DNA of 64,000 nt from NCBI GenBank assembly GCA_031082125.1, contig JAVHLM010000030.1, positions 1 to 64,000 of the forward strand. The letters run 5' to 3'. A program made the position numbers and the translations under genes. Shown here piece after piece: positions 7,862 through 17,257 of the stretch (the first letter of the stretch is position 1; each line of letters opens with the position of its first letter). The notes beneath the pieces are model-generated. The model had not been told where the DNA came from and did no database searches. It saw only the letters and a list, made by a program, of their open reading frames with translations. The DNA comes from Candidatus Eremiobacterota bacterium. GTDB lineage: Bacteria > Vulcanimicrobiota > CADAWZ01 > Ess09-12.

Positions 7862-8959
7862 ATGCAAGTGACATCACCGTCTCTCAGTCAGGAAAAGCCT
7901 GTAATCAGCGAAGAGACTGTCGCGAAGTGGCAGAATCTTGTGAACCTCATGGCCCGGGCCTGCCAGGTGCCGGTAGGGCTTATCATGAAGGTGGAGAAGC
8001 CTTATATCGAGGTCTTCGTGCGGAGCGCCACCGAGGGCAACCCCTATGAAAGGGGGGAGAAGGCCTCCCTCAATACGGGCCTCTACTGCGAGAGGGTGAT
8101 AGAGCAGCGTGTACCTCTGCTGGTTCCCGACGCGCTGAAAGACCCCGAGTGGGATCACAACCCCGACATAAAGCTGGGGCTCACCTACTATCTGGGCTTT
8201 CCCATAGCGTGGCCTGACGGCGACATATTCGGCACGATCTGCATCCTCGATTACAAGGACAACCCTCATGCGACAGACCAGAAGGAGCTGATGGCCGAGT
8301 TTTCACAGGTCGTCGAGAGGGATCTGCGCATTATTATCCAGGGAGCAGAGCGTGAGAGGCTCCTCAGGGAGAAGGAGCTCCTTCTCAAGGAGATCCACCA
8401 CCGCGTGAAAGGCAACCTCAATATCGTATCGAGCCTCCTGGCCCTCAGCGCGGCGGGGTACAATGATCCCCGCCTGCAGGAAGCCTTCAGGGAGAGCCAG
8501 AACCGCATAAGGTCCATCGCCCTTGTCCATGAGAAGCTTTACGGCTCTGCCGATCTTGCCTCCATCGATTTCGGATTGTATCTCAAGGCCATCGTGGCGG
8601 TCCTCTTCGAGTCGTCGGCCAGGAAAGGGATTTCGTTCCGCATGGACTGTGATGAGATAAGGCTTGAAGCCGATGAGGCAGTGCCCCTTGCCCTGGTCAC
8701 CAACGAGCTCGTGTTGAATGCCCTCAAGTACGCCTTTCCCGGCGACTCGGAGGGGGAGGTGGCAATTGAGCTGCGCTCCGGTGATAAGGGAAAGATTGTG
8801 ATGACAGTCCGGGACAACGGGAAAGGGTTCCCGGAGCACCTGGACTTCCGGAACTCCCCGAGCCTTGGCCTGCAGCTCGTGAACGACCTGGTGAAGCAGA
8901 TCGGCGGCACCATAACCATGGCAGGAGAAAGCGGAACGGTTTTCACCATTCAATGGTGA
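7862..8959 (+). CDS. GAF-domain sensor histidine kinase (HisKA_2 family)
   Basis: 365 residues, no membrane segment. Residues about 18-165 form a GAF-type sensor domain with the motif GLYCERVIEQRVPLLVPDAL. The dimerisation/phosphoacceptor helix contains EIHHRVKGNLNIVSSLL, typical of HisKA_2, with the phosphorylated His at about 180. The HATPase region carries an N box (LVTNELVLNALKY) and G boxes (DNGKGF, SLGLQLV). It senses a cytosolic signal and phosphorylates an unlinked response regulator; none is encoded nearby. GGGG lies about 8 nt before the ATG. Confidence 0.88.
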   Translation: MQVTSPSLSQEKPVISEETVAKWQNLVNLMARACQVPVGLIMKVEKPYIEVFVRSATEGNPYERGEKASLNTGLYCERVIEQRVPLLVPDALKDPEWDHNPDIKLGLTYYLGFPIAWPDGDIFGTICILDYKDNPHATDQKELMAEFSQVVERDLRIIIQGAERERLLREKELLLKEIHHRVKGNLNIVSSLLALSAAGYNDPRLQEAFRESQNRIRSIALVHEKLYGSADLASIDFGLYLKAIVAVLFESSARKGISFRMDCDEIRLEADEAVPLALVTNELVLNALKYAFPGDSEGEVAIELRSGDKGKIVMTVRDNGKGFPEHLDFRNSPSLGLQLVNDLVKQIGGTITMAGESGTVFTIQW

Positions 8960-8969
8960 AAACCTTATG

Positions 8970-9557
8970 CTACAGCTTCTTCACATAGACCTTCCAATAG
9001 TTCCCGTTGCTTTCGACGCACTGGTACACCATGTCATTGTAGCGGAGGTCATTTATGGTCTCCTTCACCGCCACGTCAATATGCCTGTCAGGGAATGCGA
9101 TGGTGATCTGCTGATAGCCCATGCTCACCATGGCGTCTCTTAACTGCATGCTCTTGCGGGGCTCCACCACCCTGGCCTTCTCATAGCGCTTCTTGCTGAT
9201 TCTGACGGTCCATTTCCCGCCGTGGAAGACAACTTCATCGTGCCTGTTGTCAATGCTTCCTATGGTGGCATACTGCGTCTGTTCCAGGTATTTTCCCTTG
9301 TGGACTGTCAAGCTGGTCTTGCTTATCGTCACCTCGCACTGACATTCCTTGCTTCCCTCCCAGGACACATTGGCATAAGTGCTCTTGTCAAGCTGGCCGT
9401 CCTCGTTGCAGGGAGTGTTGAGCTTCACCTGGTCATAGGGGTCGTCGTAGATGCTGCTCTGCGCCAGGCAGGTGCCGGTGCCCATGGACACCAGGAGTGC
9501 GGCAAGCACCGCCACAGAGGGAATCAGGCGGAGAATCGCATTCTTCTTCAGGCTCAT
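8970..9557 (-). CDS. Exported uncharacterised protein
   Basis: 195 residues. AAGGAGG sits 6 nt before the ATG. Residues 1-33 are a signal peptide ending near TCLAQS. The mature part has four cysteines (CNED, then CQC, and one near the C-terminus), is rich in Tyr and Lys, and appears largely beta-stranded. No family recognised. It is convergent with the histidine kinase gene (11 nt between stops), without an obvious terminator. Confidence 0.65.
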   Translation of the reverse strand: MSLKKNAILRLIPSVAVLAALLVSMGTGTCLAQSSIYDDPYDQVKLNTPCNEDGQLDKSTYANVSWEGSKECQCEVTISKTSLTVHKGKYLEQTQYATIGSIDNRHDEVVFHGGKWTVRISKKRYEKARVVEPRKSMQLRDAMVSMGYQQITIAFPDRHIDVAVKETINDLRYNDMVYQCVESNGNYWKVYVKKL

Positions 9558-9815
9558 ATGATGCCTCCTTCGGGTTTTTGCAGGACTTCAGGGGCCGCTA
9601 TTCTTCTCCTCGAAAGGCACCGCATCCTTCTCACAGACAGGGGATTACTCCCGCTCATACGGAGGGCAGGGCGGAGACAGAGGGAGAGCCCGGTCCAATG
9701 GAGAAGAAGATCTTCGGGAAACCGGGGCGCATCTCCTACGTCATTGCCGTCGCCGACCCCCACAAAGTAGAGCCCCGTTAAATATCGGGGACATCAAGAT
9801 GAAAGGAAATCTGCC
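9558..9815. other. Intergenic gap with a possible remnant ORF and a small hairpin
   Basis: A frame at 9698-9781 would encode 27 residues (KIFGKPGRISYVIAVADP) without a ribosome binding site; I do not recognise it. CCCCG-TTAAATAT-CGGGG at about 9774-9791 forms a 5-bp hairpin just upstream of the nitroreductase gene. Confidence 0.3.
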
Positions 9816-10607
9816 ATGGAGCTTATAACTGTCAACAATGAAAAATGCACAAAGGATGGCCTCTGTATCAGAGAATGCCCCGTAACGCTCATTACCGCAG
9901 GCCCCGAAGGGTTCCCCGCCGCCGTCGAGAACGCCGCCGAGCTTTGCATAGGCTGCGGCCACTGCGCTGCCATCTGCCCTCATGGGGCCCTGGTCCTCAA
10001 AGGCACCGATCCCGGCACCCTGCTCCCGGTCCAGGAAGAGGGGGCCATCGGCGGTGACGCCCTTATTCACCTGATGAAATCAAGGCGCTCCGTCAGGCAG
10101 TATAAAGAGACGCCGGTGCCCGCGGAGGTGCTGCAGAAGCTTCTGGACGCCGCGGGATATGCCCCCACGGCAAGGAACCAGCAGACCCTGGGATGGATCG
10201 TGATGGAAAGGCGGGAGGTTGTCCATGACCTGGCGAAGCGCATCATCGAGGGCTTGAGGCAGGCCGACTTCATGCCGGCGATGGTGAAGGCCTTTGACGA
10301 GGGGCGCGATGTCGTGTTCCGGGGAGCGCCCCATCTCGTCATAACCCATGCCCCCTCCGAATCGGTGCTGCCGCAGGTTGACTGCGTCATCGCCCTGACT
10401 TACTTCGAGCTGGCCGCATGGGCCTCAGGCGTGGGCACGTGCTGGGCAGGCTTCCTGATGAAGGCAGCGGAGATGAACCCCGCCATTGAAAGGCAGCTTG
10501 GAATACCGGAAGGCCGCAGGCTTTACGGCGCCTTGATGGCAGGATACCCGAAGATCCGCTACCGGCGGGTTCCTGAGAGGAAAGCAAGAGAGCTGAGGTG
10601 GCTCTGA
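9816..10607 (+). CDS. Ferredoxin-nitroreductase fusion protein
   Basis: 263 residues. The N-terminus (about 5-62) is a two-cluster 4Fe-4S ferredoxin with CTKDGLCIRECP and CIGCGHCAAICP. Residues about 78-263 form a nitroreductase-family FMN domain beginning SRRSVRQYKETPVP, with PTARNQQ and a later GTCWAGF. Such fusions are flavin oxidoreductases fed electrons through the Fe-S clusters; the substrate is unknown (nitroaromatics, quinones or flavins). AAAGGA precedes the ATG. Cytosolic, probably monocistronic. Confidence 0.88.
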   Translation: MELITVNNEKCTKDGLCIRECPVTLITAGPEGFPAAVENAAELCIGCGHCAAICPHGALVLKGTDPGTLLPVQEEGAIGGDALIHLMKSRRSVRQYKETPVPAEVLQKLLDAAGYAPTARNQQTLGWIVMERREVVHDLAKRIIEGLRQADFMPAMVKAFDEGRDVVFRGAPHLVITHAPSESVLPQVDCVIALTYFELAAWASGVGTCWAGFLMKAAEMNPAIERQLGIPEGRRLYGALMAGYPKIRYRRVPERKARELRWL

Positions 10608-10654
10608 CCTTCCATGCCCGTGATTGATCATATCCAGGAAAACTGAGGAGGACT

Positions 10655-13318
10655 ATGAAGAAACTGCAGGCGCCGTTAAAAGCTCTCGGGGTGTTTTTTC
10701 TGGTTGCCGCTCTTCTGATGACGGGAGGGTGCGGAGGCAATAATGGCTCTGACCTGTCGAACTGGAACTATGGATCTTCCGGCGATGAGCAGGCAGCACA
10801 GAGCTGTTCCATCTCGGGGACCCTCCGCGATATCTCCACAAGCCTGCCAATAAGGGGAGCCACCTGCACGCTCGGCCAGGCAAAAAGCGGAGGCCTGCTG
10901 AAAGGCTTTCTGAGAGAGTCAGGCCGATCCATAGACACAGGCACCACCACCACAGACAGGAGCGGCAGTTACACCTTTTCCGGAATACCTCCGGGAGACT
11001 ATCATATACGCTTCAGCCATGACAGCTATATCAGCAGTGTATGGCGCAGCGTCGCGGTAAAAGACTCCGTCACCGTCAAAGATCATCACATGGTGCGGCG
11101 ATCATTCTGGAACAATTTCGCAGGCTCCGATCACTCCCATGACCAGGGCAAAAGCCATCTGATAGTGGAGGTTCAGTCATCATCGCCCGGAGAGTCACAT
11201 CCTGGAATCAAGGCGGCAGTGAGCCCCTCTGATGGCGTTCTGATAGGCTATTTCACCGACAGCAGGTATCCCTCCATCGACTGGAGCGCAACAGAAACCA
11301 ATAAGAACGGGAGGATCCTCCTTTTCAACCTGACTCGTGGAACCAGTTATACCCTCACCTTGAGCGGATCCCAAAGGAGCACTCCCCTTTCAATTGCTCA
11401 TACCAGCACCTCAGGTGACGCGGTAGAGCACTACAAGGTAGCACCCCAGGAGATCACGCCCTCTCCCATGCCGACTCATACTTCGACGTCCACACCGACC
11501 CCCTCCCCCACGGTGTCAGGCACTCATATCGATATCCTTGCTGATCAGCCAGTGTACGCCATGCACGAAGGCTATGGAGCAAATGTGACATCGATGAACA
11601 CTAGCATTGAAATAGAGGTGTTTGAAAAGTGGGGAGGAAGAGTGGGCAGCGCTTACTGTGCATTGCCGGAGCCTGATGATGAAGCCCATTGGAGCTCGAT
11701 TTTCAGCTTCATGAACTGGTCAGGCCTGGACTGGATCAGGCTGAATATGGAGATGAACGACTATGAGCCCGGGAAGGACCACTTCACCTGGGACAGCGGA
11801 AATTTCAGGAGGCTGCTGAAAATCCTGGACTGGGCGCAGGCACATGACGTGGATGTGCTGCTGCAGCAGCAGGATCAGGCAACCCAATGGAACTTCATCC
11901 AGATGATCAATCCCGCCTTCAGCGCGCCAAGTGACATGAATGCCTTTGCAAACGGCTTTGCCACCATGGTGGATTATCTTGTGAACACGAAAAACTACAC
12001 CTGCATAAAGCTTCTCAACATTACCAACGAGCCGATGAACTGGTGGGGCTGGTGGGCAGGCGGCTGTGATATCTCCGTGGGCTACCAGATGGCCAGAAGC
12101 GCTCTCGATGCAAAGGGGATCAAGGTGCCTCTCTGTGGCACTGAATATTTTGACAGCGGCGGATACACTTACAACTGGGACGCCTGCAAGGCTTACCTCG
12201 GCGCCTTTGAGAATCACTGCTACGGCTCCGGGGCCTATGACAGCCCGGCATACAGGCCCATAAGCGATCCCGATTACCCTGTATTGTGGGGGGAATTCGG
12301 AGGAGGCGACAACACCGGTTATGACTGGAATATCTTCGTGGCGAAGTGGTACCTTGGAGGGCCCGCTAACGGAATTGACGGCTTTGCGCGGTGGAGCTAT
12401 CTCAACCAGAATGATATTGACGGGATTTTTTCCTTCATACAGACCTATGATACCGTCAACAAAAAGCTGCTGGATACCTACACTCCGACAGAAAACCTCT
12501 ACTGGATTGACGGGATCGTGTCGCGCTTCACGTCAAAGTACTCCACTGCCCATGCAGTCGCCTGTGATGACCAGGATTTCATGGCCACGTTCCTGAAAAG
12601 CCCTGATGGAGCATATACCCTCATAGTGGTAAACGGGGAAACGTCTGGATATGGCACTGAATGCAGTTATACATTCCAGGGGCTTGAAGAAAGCAAGACC
12701 TTATACCGGTATTCGGTGACCCCGCCAGAGGTGAAAGACAGGACAGGAGGCGTCACAATATCTTCCAGCGGGAGCTTCACCGTGGGTCCTGCCTCGCCTT
12801 CCTTCAATGACATGGTGAGCTCGAACAGTATCTTTGTCTATTCAACGTACAACCTGCCTCACGAGGCCAACGGAATCGTAGATGACGGCCCTTTCGCACC
12901 GATATCCACCAGGTATCCTATTTCATATAATACCGAGGTATGGGGCTCAGGGAATGCCAATATCACCTATCAGGGCGCCTGGGCCACTGCCGCTGACCCC
13001 CGCTCCTACGGCAAGGTGGAAAGATATACCAGCGCCCCGGGAGCATTCTATCAATTTTCCTTCACCGGCACGAACTTCAGGCTCTATGGCCATCAGGACA
13101 ACGGATCGTGCCTGGCGACGGTGTATATTGACGGCCAGCGTGCCGGATACGCAAACAGCTATGCTCCCGTCACTCTCTACCAGATGATGACATACAACAG
13201 CCCTGCGCTGAAGAACGGGACCCACACGGTGAAGGTGGTATTCGAGGGAAAGAGCACTGTCACGGCCGGCGGCGCTTATATCAATCTGGACGCCATCGGC
13301 TTCAAACAGGCTCCTTAA
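10655..13318 (+). CDS. Lipoprotein with carboxypeptidase-regulatory-like module, GH5-like glycoside hydrolase and C-terminal beta-sandwich
   Basis: 887 residues; GAGGAGG lies 4 nt before the ATG. The lipobox is LMTGGC (Cys26). A regulatory-like beta-sandwich (about 50-145) is followed by a module starting WNNFAGSDH (about 150-265), homologous to that in the lipoprotein at 1108. A Pro/Thr/Ser linker (about 270-290) leads to a TIM-barrel hydrolase (about 295-600) with LLNITNEPMNWWGWW, where NEP supplies the acid/base Glu, and PVLWGEFGGG with the candidate nucleophile Glu. The last 130 residues (about 755-885) form a jelly-roll likely to bind carbohydrate (FRLYGHQDNG). It is predicted to be a surface polysaccharide-degrading enzyme; GH5 or GH30-like assignment is by motif only. 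Confidence 0.82.
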   Translation: MKKLQAPLKALGVFFLVAALLMTGGCGGNNGSDLSNWNYGSSGDEQAAQSCSISGTLRDISTSLPIRGATCTLGQAKSGGLLKGFLRESGRSIDTGTTTTDRSGSYTFSGIPPGDYHIRFSHDSYISSVWRSVAVKDSVTVKDHHMVRRSFWNNFAGSDHSHDQGKSHLIVEVQSSSPGESHPGIKAAVSPSDGVLIGYFTDSRYPSIDWSATETNKNGRILLFNLTRGTSYTLTLSGSQRSTPLSIAHTSTSGDAVEHYKVAPQEITPSPMPTHTSTSTPTPSPTVSGTHIDILADQPVYAMHEGYGANVTSMNTSIEIEVFEKWGGRVGSAYCALPEPDDEAHWSSIFSFMNWSGLDWIRLNMEMNDYEPGKDHFTWDSGNFRRLLKILDWAQAHDVDVLLQQQDQATQWNFIQMINPAFSAPSDMNAFANGFATMVDYLVNTKNYTCIKLLNITNEPMNWWGWWAGGCDISVGYQMARSALDAKGIKVPLCGTEYFDSGGYTYNWDACKAYLGAFENHCYGSGAYDSPAYRPISDPDYPVLWGEFGGGDNTGYDWNIFVAKWYLGGPANGIDGFARWSYLNQNDIDGIFSFIQTYDTVNKKLLDTYTPTENLYWIDGIVSRFTSKYSTAHAVACDDQDFMATFLKSPDGAYTLIVVNGETSGYGTECSYTFQGLEESKTLYRYSVTPPEVKDRTGGVTISSSGSFTVGPASPSFNDMVSSNSIFVYSTYNLPHEANGIVDDGPFAPISTRYPISYNTEVWGSGNANITYQGAWATAADPRSYGKVERYTSAPGAFYQFSFTGTNFRLYGHQDNGSCLATVYIDGQRAGYANSYAPVTLYQMMTYNSPALKNGTHTVKVVFEGKSTVTAGGAYINLDAIGFKQAP

Positions 13319-13395
13319 ATCAGGGTTCGGCATCAGCAGAACCTTTTCAGCATCCCCCCTGAGCCACCGGAGAATCAGCCTCAGGCCTTTTCTGC

Positions 13396-13440
13396 AAAAA
13401 AAAAACGGGCCTGCAGAGCTGATCTGAAGCCCGGTTTTTT
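13396..13440. terminator. Bidirectional intrinsic terminator
   Basis: A run of ten A, then CGGGC, a 20-base loop region, GCCCGG and six T. The A and T runs extend the stem, so the structure can act on both strands. It sits between the convergent genes ending at 13318 and 13454. Confidence 0.8.
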
Positions 13441-13453
13441 ATCTTATCCCACT

Positions 13454-14845
13454 TTACTGCTTGTCAAAATACACTATGTCATGAGATCCCACTGAATCGC
13501 CGTAGTTGGTGTAGAGCCTTATGGTACCCGCCGACATGAGCACTCCCCCGATGTCGCCCACACCGTAGGTCTCTTCGGTGAGCTTGGTGCCGCTTGAGTT
13601 GACCATGGTGATATCAGTCATCTGGGCGGGCCAGGTGATCCCGTCCGTGGAGACCGCCTTGCCCTGCTTTTCCAGGAGATACGTGGCATACATCACGTAG
13701 GAGCTCCCGTCTTTCACTATGATGGGATCGTGATAGCTCGTGTAGAGCTTCTGAAAATTACTGAAGGTGAGCCCGTCGGAAGAAGTTCCCATGTAGAGGG
13801 ATGAGGGATTGTTGTCTCCCTTCTGGTTTGCCGACAATACTCCCACGTAGGTGCCGTTTGAGGCGATATAGTAAGAGCCATGGCCTGCGAGCTGAAAGTA
13901 AGCGTTCTGATCATAAGGATAGATTTCTATCCTTATCCCTTCTTTGGTGAAATTGATTCCATCGGTGGATATGGCGCTCCTCACGTGGTGCTTGTAATCC
14001 TTGTTGTCTGAAGGCTGATTGCTGGCCTGGTAATACATCCTGTATCGTCCATCGGGAAGCTTCACTATACTGGGTCCTGAGATAAGATGCTCCCTGTCAT
14101 TGACGTCCGTGGTTCCCTGCAGCACGACGCTCTTCACGGTCCATGCGCTGCCGTCCGGGGACTCGGCGTACTTGATGTCGGTCTGCGCCTGGGATGCATG
14201 GCCATAAAACATCCTGTAGGTGCCGTTGTCCAGCTTTATCACTTCGGGCATCAGCACGTTTCCTGACTCAGTCCCGTTGGTGCGGCCTATCGCGTAGCCC
14301 TTCATGAGCCATGTTTCAGAAGTCACCGGTGAAGGCGAGGGGCTTGGTGAGGGGCTGACCGAGGGGCTTGGTGAAGGCGAAGGCGTGGGAGGCGTGGGCT
14401 GGGGAGAGGGATTGGGTGTGGGGTTTACAGGCACCGATACCTGGTTGCTGCTCGAGCCTGCGCTTGTCACCACGATGACCGATACCCCCGTGGAGGGCGA
14501 GCTGTCGGGGACCCTGCACACCACCTGCGTATCTGACCAGGTGCTGTAAAGTGTCGCCTGCACGGAATTGATCCCGTCGGTAAAAGCCGCGTAGCCGCCC
14601 CTCGCCTGGCGGGTGGCGCCGAAGCCGCTCCCGTTCACCTGGCACCAGTCTCCGGACCGAAGTGGCTGGCCCGGGCTGTTGAGGTTGGAGAAGCTTGAAA
14701 TCTGCGGTGCCGCCGTAGTGCCCCCTCCTCCTCCGTAATATGCGCCGGAGCCAGAGTCTCCCCCCCCGCCGCAGCTCGAAAGAATCGCCAGCGCTGCAGT
14801 AAAGAGAAACACCATCAGCAGGAGCACCTGAAACTTCTTACCCAT
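13454..14845 (-). CDS. Lipoprotein with IPT/TIG domain and a GH43/sialidase-like beta-propeller
   Basis: 463 residues from the ATG at 14845, chosen because GGAGGG lies 6 nt upstream; an in-frame start 27 nt earlier lacks a site. The lipobox is LAILSSC. A glycine tract leads to an IPT/TIG immunoglobulin-like domain (about 45-135), then a Pro-Ser-rich linker of about 35 residues. The C-terminal part (about 180-463) has repeated blades such as LDNGTYRMFYGHAS and LPDGRYRMYYQAS plus STDGI turns, typical of five-bladed propeller glycosidases (GH43, GH32) and sialidases. Catalytic acids cannot be fixed by eye. It is convergent with the GH5-like gene; the two may act on the same polysaccharide. Confidence 0.78.
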   Translation of the reverse strand: MGKKFQVLLLMVFLFTAALAILSSCGGGGDSGSGAYYGGGGGTTAAPQISSFSNLNSPGQPLRSGDWCQVNGSGFGATRQARGGYAAFTDGINSVQATLYSTWSDTQVVCRVPDSSPSTGVSVIVVTSAGSSSNQVSVPVNPTPNPSPQPTPPTPSPSPSPSVSPSPSPSPSPVTSETWLMKGYAIGRTNGTESGNVLMPEVIKLDNGTYRMFYGHASQAQTDIKYAESPDGSAWTVKSVVLQGTTDVNDREHLISGPSIVKLPDGRYRMYYQASNQPSDNKDYKHHVRSAISTDGINFTKEGIRIEIYPYDQNAYFQLAGHGSYYIASNGTYVGVLSANQKGDNNPSSLYMGTSSDGLTFSNFQKLYTSYHDPIIVKDGSSYVMYATYLLEKQGKAVSTDGITWPAQMTDITMVNSSGTKLTEETYGVGDIGGVLMSAGTIRLYTNYGDSVGSHDIVYFDKQ

Positions 14846-14945
14846 ACTTGACCCTCCTTCCAGAATTATCACTTCTAGTGGAGAGTTCTTTGCCGAGGAA
14901 AATTTCCCCTCCAGGGTGAAGATGAAAGAATAAAATCCATGGTCC

Positions 14946-17138
14946 TCAAGGCTTCAGCACGCAGTATGCCTCATCTTTTGCGAGCACCACCCGGGCCGGG
15001 TTTATGCTGACGACATAATATCCGGAAAGAAACCGGTCACCCTCGCGGAGCTCCTGGGTATCCCCCTTCACCAGCATATGGGCGGTATAGTGCTTTCCTG
15101 ATCCGAAAATACCGATCACTGACACCTGGGGCAGGAAATCTCTCTGCCTCTCGACTGACGGGGGATAGGCTTTCATGGCCTTGATTTTTACCTCTTCGAG
15201 AAATCTGCGGGCTTCGGCACACTTATCCTCGTCTCTCTCCAGCAGCAGGTAGCGGTTCAGATAGTCCTTGGAAGTACGGTAATCCCCGGCCTCGCTCGCG
15301 GTGACTCCTATCTGGCGGAGGAGGGAGATCTGCCCGGGTTTCATCTTTTCGGCTGCCTTGTAAGCAGAGAGAGCATCTCCGAGGCTTCCTTTTCTGCTGT
15401 GGCAATCAGCAAGAAGAAGAAGGGCGGAGAGATGGTTGCTCTGAAGCCGAAGAGCCTGCCTGAGAGCAGCTATTGCCTTCTCATAGTCGCCATTCTGGTA
15501 ATAACATATGCCGATGGAGAAAGCCCCGTCAGCGGTCCTGTTGAGCTTCTGCGCCTCAATGAGGAGAGGAAGCGCGTAGCTGCAGTCTTTTGAAGCCACG
15601 GACATCCCGGCGATATGGCGCAGCCTCTCAGGGTTTTTCGGCTTCCTCTTTATGTATTCCTTATAGGCCCTGAGGGCCTCATGGCCCTTTTCCCGGCCTT
15701 CAAGGGACTGCCCGATATACCAGTATGCTTCGGCGCATTTCGGATCATGGGTGAGCGCTTCCCTGAAGCATGCCTCGCTCTCGGTGAATCTGCCTTCGGT
15801 GAGCGATAATATCCCTTTTTCCATGAGCTTTGCCGCATCGGGCAGCGCTTCCGTCACGCCTGCCCGCGGTGATTCCGGCAGGGGAGGGGGAACCGGTGCC
15901 TTCGAGGGAGTTGCTATGATCACGGCAGGAGGTGGTGAGGATGGAGCTCCCGGGAGCGGGGGCTGCCGCGCTCCCGCAATAAGCTTCACGAGCCTGAACC
16001 CGCCGTAGGAAAACAGCAGGACAGCCAGGAGTGCCGCGGGCAGAAGCACCTTCCTGAGGAGCCTCCGGGGCATATCCCCTGGGCCTCTCGCCGCCTCAGG
16101 GCGGCGGAGCCTCACAGTGGTCTCATCTTCCACCGGGAGTCTCTCTTTCCGGGCGGGGGCGGAAGCGGTACCCTCTCTCTTCACGGCGCTTTCAATGAGT
16201 TTTTGTGTCAAGACCTCTCTTTCAGCGTCCTTTACGCTTGAGTCATTCTGTGAGCTCAACAGAGAGGTTCTCAATGCCTGATGCTCCCCTCTCTCATCCT
16301 TCGCTCCGAAAAAGGCTTCCCTCATCTCCGCTATGCTCTGGAAGCGATCCTGCGGCTTTATCTGCAGGGCTTTCTGAACGGCTGCCTGGGTTCTTTCGCT
16401 CACTTTCGGATTCATATCGCGCACGGGAGGAAATCTGAAGAGCGTCTCCCGCCACACCACGTTATTGGTGAGCAGCAGGTAGATCGTGGCTCCGATAGTG
16501 TAGATGTCGGACCTCGCGTCTGTCTGGCCTTCGCCGTAATGCTCCGGCGATGCGGTGATGATGGTGCCCATTTTTTCGGTATCTTCGGATTTCTTGTCCT
16601 TGTAGATCCTTGCAATGCCGAAATCGATCAGTTTCACCTTTCCGGTCGATGCTTCCAGGATCATATTCTGAGGCTTCAGGTCGCGGTAGATGATCGGGGG
16701 CTTCTGGCTGTGGAGGTATTCAAAGATATCCAGAATCTGGCCTGTCCATTCAAGCACCACTTTTTCCGAGAGGAACACCTTGGTGCTTCTCGGGATTTTT
16801 TTCAGCAGGTTCTCTCCTTCAATATATTCCATCGCGAGATAGAAGGAGCCCTCCTCCTCAAAAAGCTCTTCAACCTTGACGATCCCGGGGTGATCAAGCC
16901 GCTCCAGGAGGCTTTTTTCTGAAGTGAGGGATATCACCGCCTGCCCGTCACTGCCTGCCACCTCCTTGATGATGGAGAGCTTTTCCCCCGCTTTTGCACG
17001 ATATATCACCGCCATTCCGCCGACGGTCATATACGTGACCGTATATTTCTCCTTCAATACCGTTTTGTCGGGAAGAATGGTGACAGGGAGGCCGTCGGGC
17101 CCCAGTTTCTTGTCAGGAGTGTGCACCCGGAATATCAT
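14946..17138 (-). CDS. Transmembrane Ser/Thr protein kinase with TPR sensor region
   Basis: 730 residues. The kinase domain (about 30-300) has a reduced glycine loop (TVGGMAVIY), Lys58, YRDLKPQN (151-158) and DFG (172-174); the usual APE is SPE (ASPEHYG). A juxtamembrane region leads to one transmembrane helix near 362-383 (LLPAALLAVLLFSYGGF) and a Pro-rich stretch. Residues about 430-650 form tandem tetratricopeptide repeats (AEAYWYIGQSLEG, YQNGDYEKAIAALRQAL), then a short beta C-terminus. Topology puts the TPRs outside the cytoplasm, probably sensing or binding envelope proteins. The upstream GGCGGTGG is a weak ribosome binding site. Confidence 0.87.
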   Translation of the reverse strand: MIFRVHTPDKKLGPDGLPVTILPDKTVLKEKYTVTYMTVGGMAVIYRAKAGEKLSIIKEVAGSDGQAVISLTSEKSLLERLDHPGIVKVEELFEEEGSFYLAMEYIEGENLLKKIPRSTKVFLSEKVVLEWTGQILDIFEYLHSQKPPIIYRDLKPQNMILEASTGKVKLIDFGIARIYKDKKSEDTEKMGTIITASPEHYGEGQTDARSDIYTIGATIYLLLTNNVVWRETLFRFPPVRDMNPKVSERTQAAVQKALQIKPQDRFQSIAEMREAFFGAKDERGEHQALRTSLLSSQNDSSVKDAEREVLTQKLIESAVKREGTASAPARKERLPVEDETTVRLRRPEAARGPGDMPRRLLRKVLLPAALLAVLLFSYGGFRLVKLIAGARQPPLPGAPSSPPPAVIIATPSKAPVPPPLPESPRAGVTEALPDAAKLMEKGILSLTEGRFTESEACFREALTHDPKCAEAYWYIGQSLEGREKGHEALRAYKEYIKRKPKNPERLRHIAGMSVASKDCSYALPLLIEAQKLNRTADGAFSIGICYYQNGDYEKAIAALRQALRLQSNHLSALLLLADCHSRKGSLGDALSAYKAAEKMKPGQISLLRQIGVTASEAGDYRTSKDYLNRYLLLERDEDKCAEARRFLEEVKIKAMKAYPPSVERQRDFLPQVSVIGIFGSGKHYTAHMLVKGDTQELREGDRFLSGYYVVSINPARVVLAKDEAYCVLKP

Positions 17139-17171
17139 ATTGCCACCGCCAAGCTTAGGTAAGGATTCGGG

Positions 17172-17210
17172 AAAATGGGGACAGACTCCTATATTTACAA
17201 ATTGTTCACA
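17172..17210 (+). repeat. Dispersed GGGGACAGACTCC element (best copy)
   Basis: AAAATGGGGACAGACTCC followed by TATATTTACAAATTGTTCAC. Related strings occur at 3467, 5629, 21279, 29784 and 35938, all between or at the ends of genes. Similar GGGGACAG-type elements in other bacteria are often REP-like and linked to Y1-type (RAYT) transposases; that link is from memory and no such transposase is in the window. Confidence 0.45.
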
Positions 17211-17257
17211 GGAACAGCGCAGCAGACATCCCGGGGCATGGGAGGAACGATGGGGGC

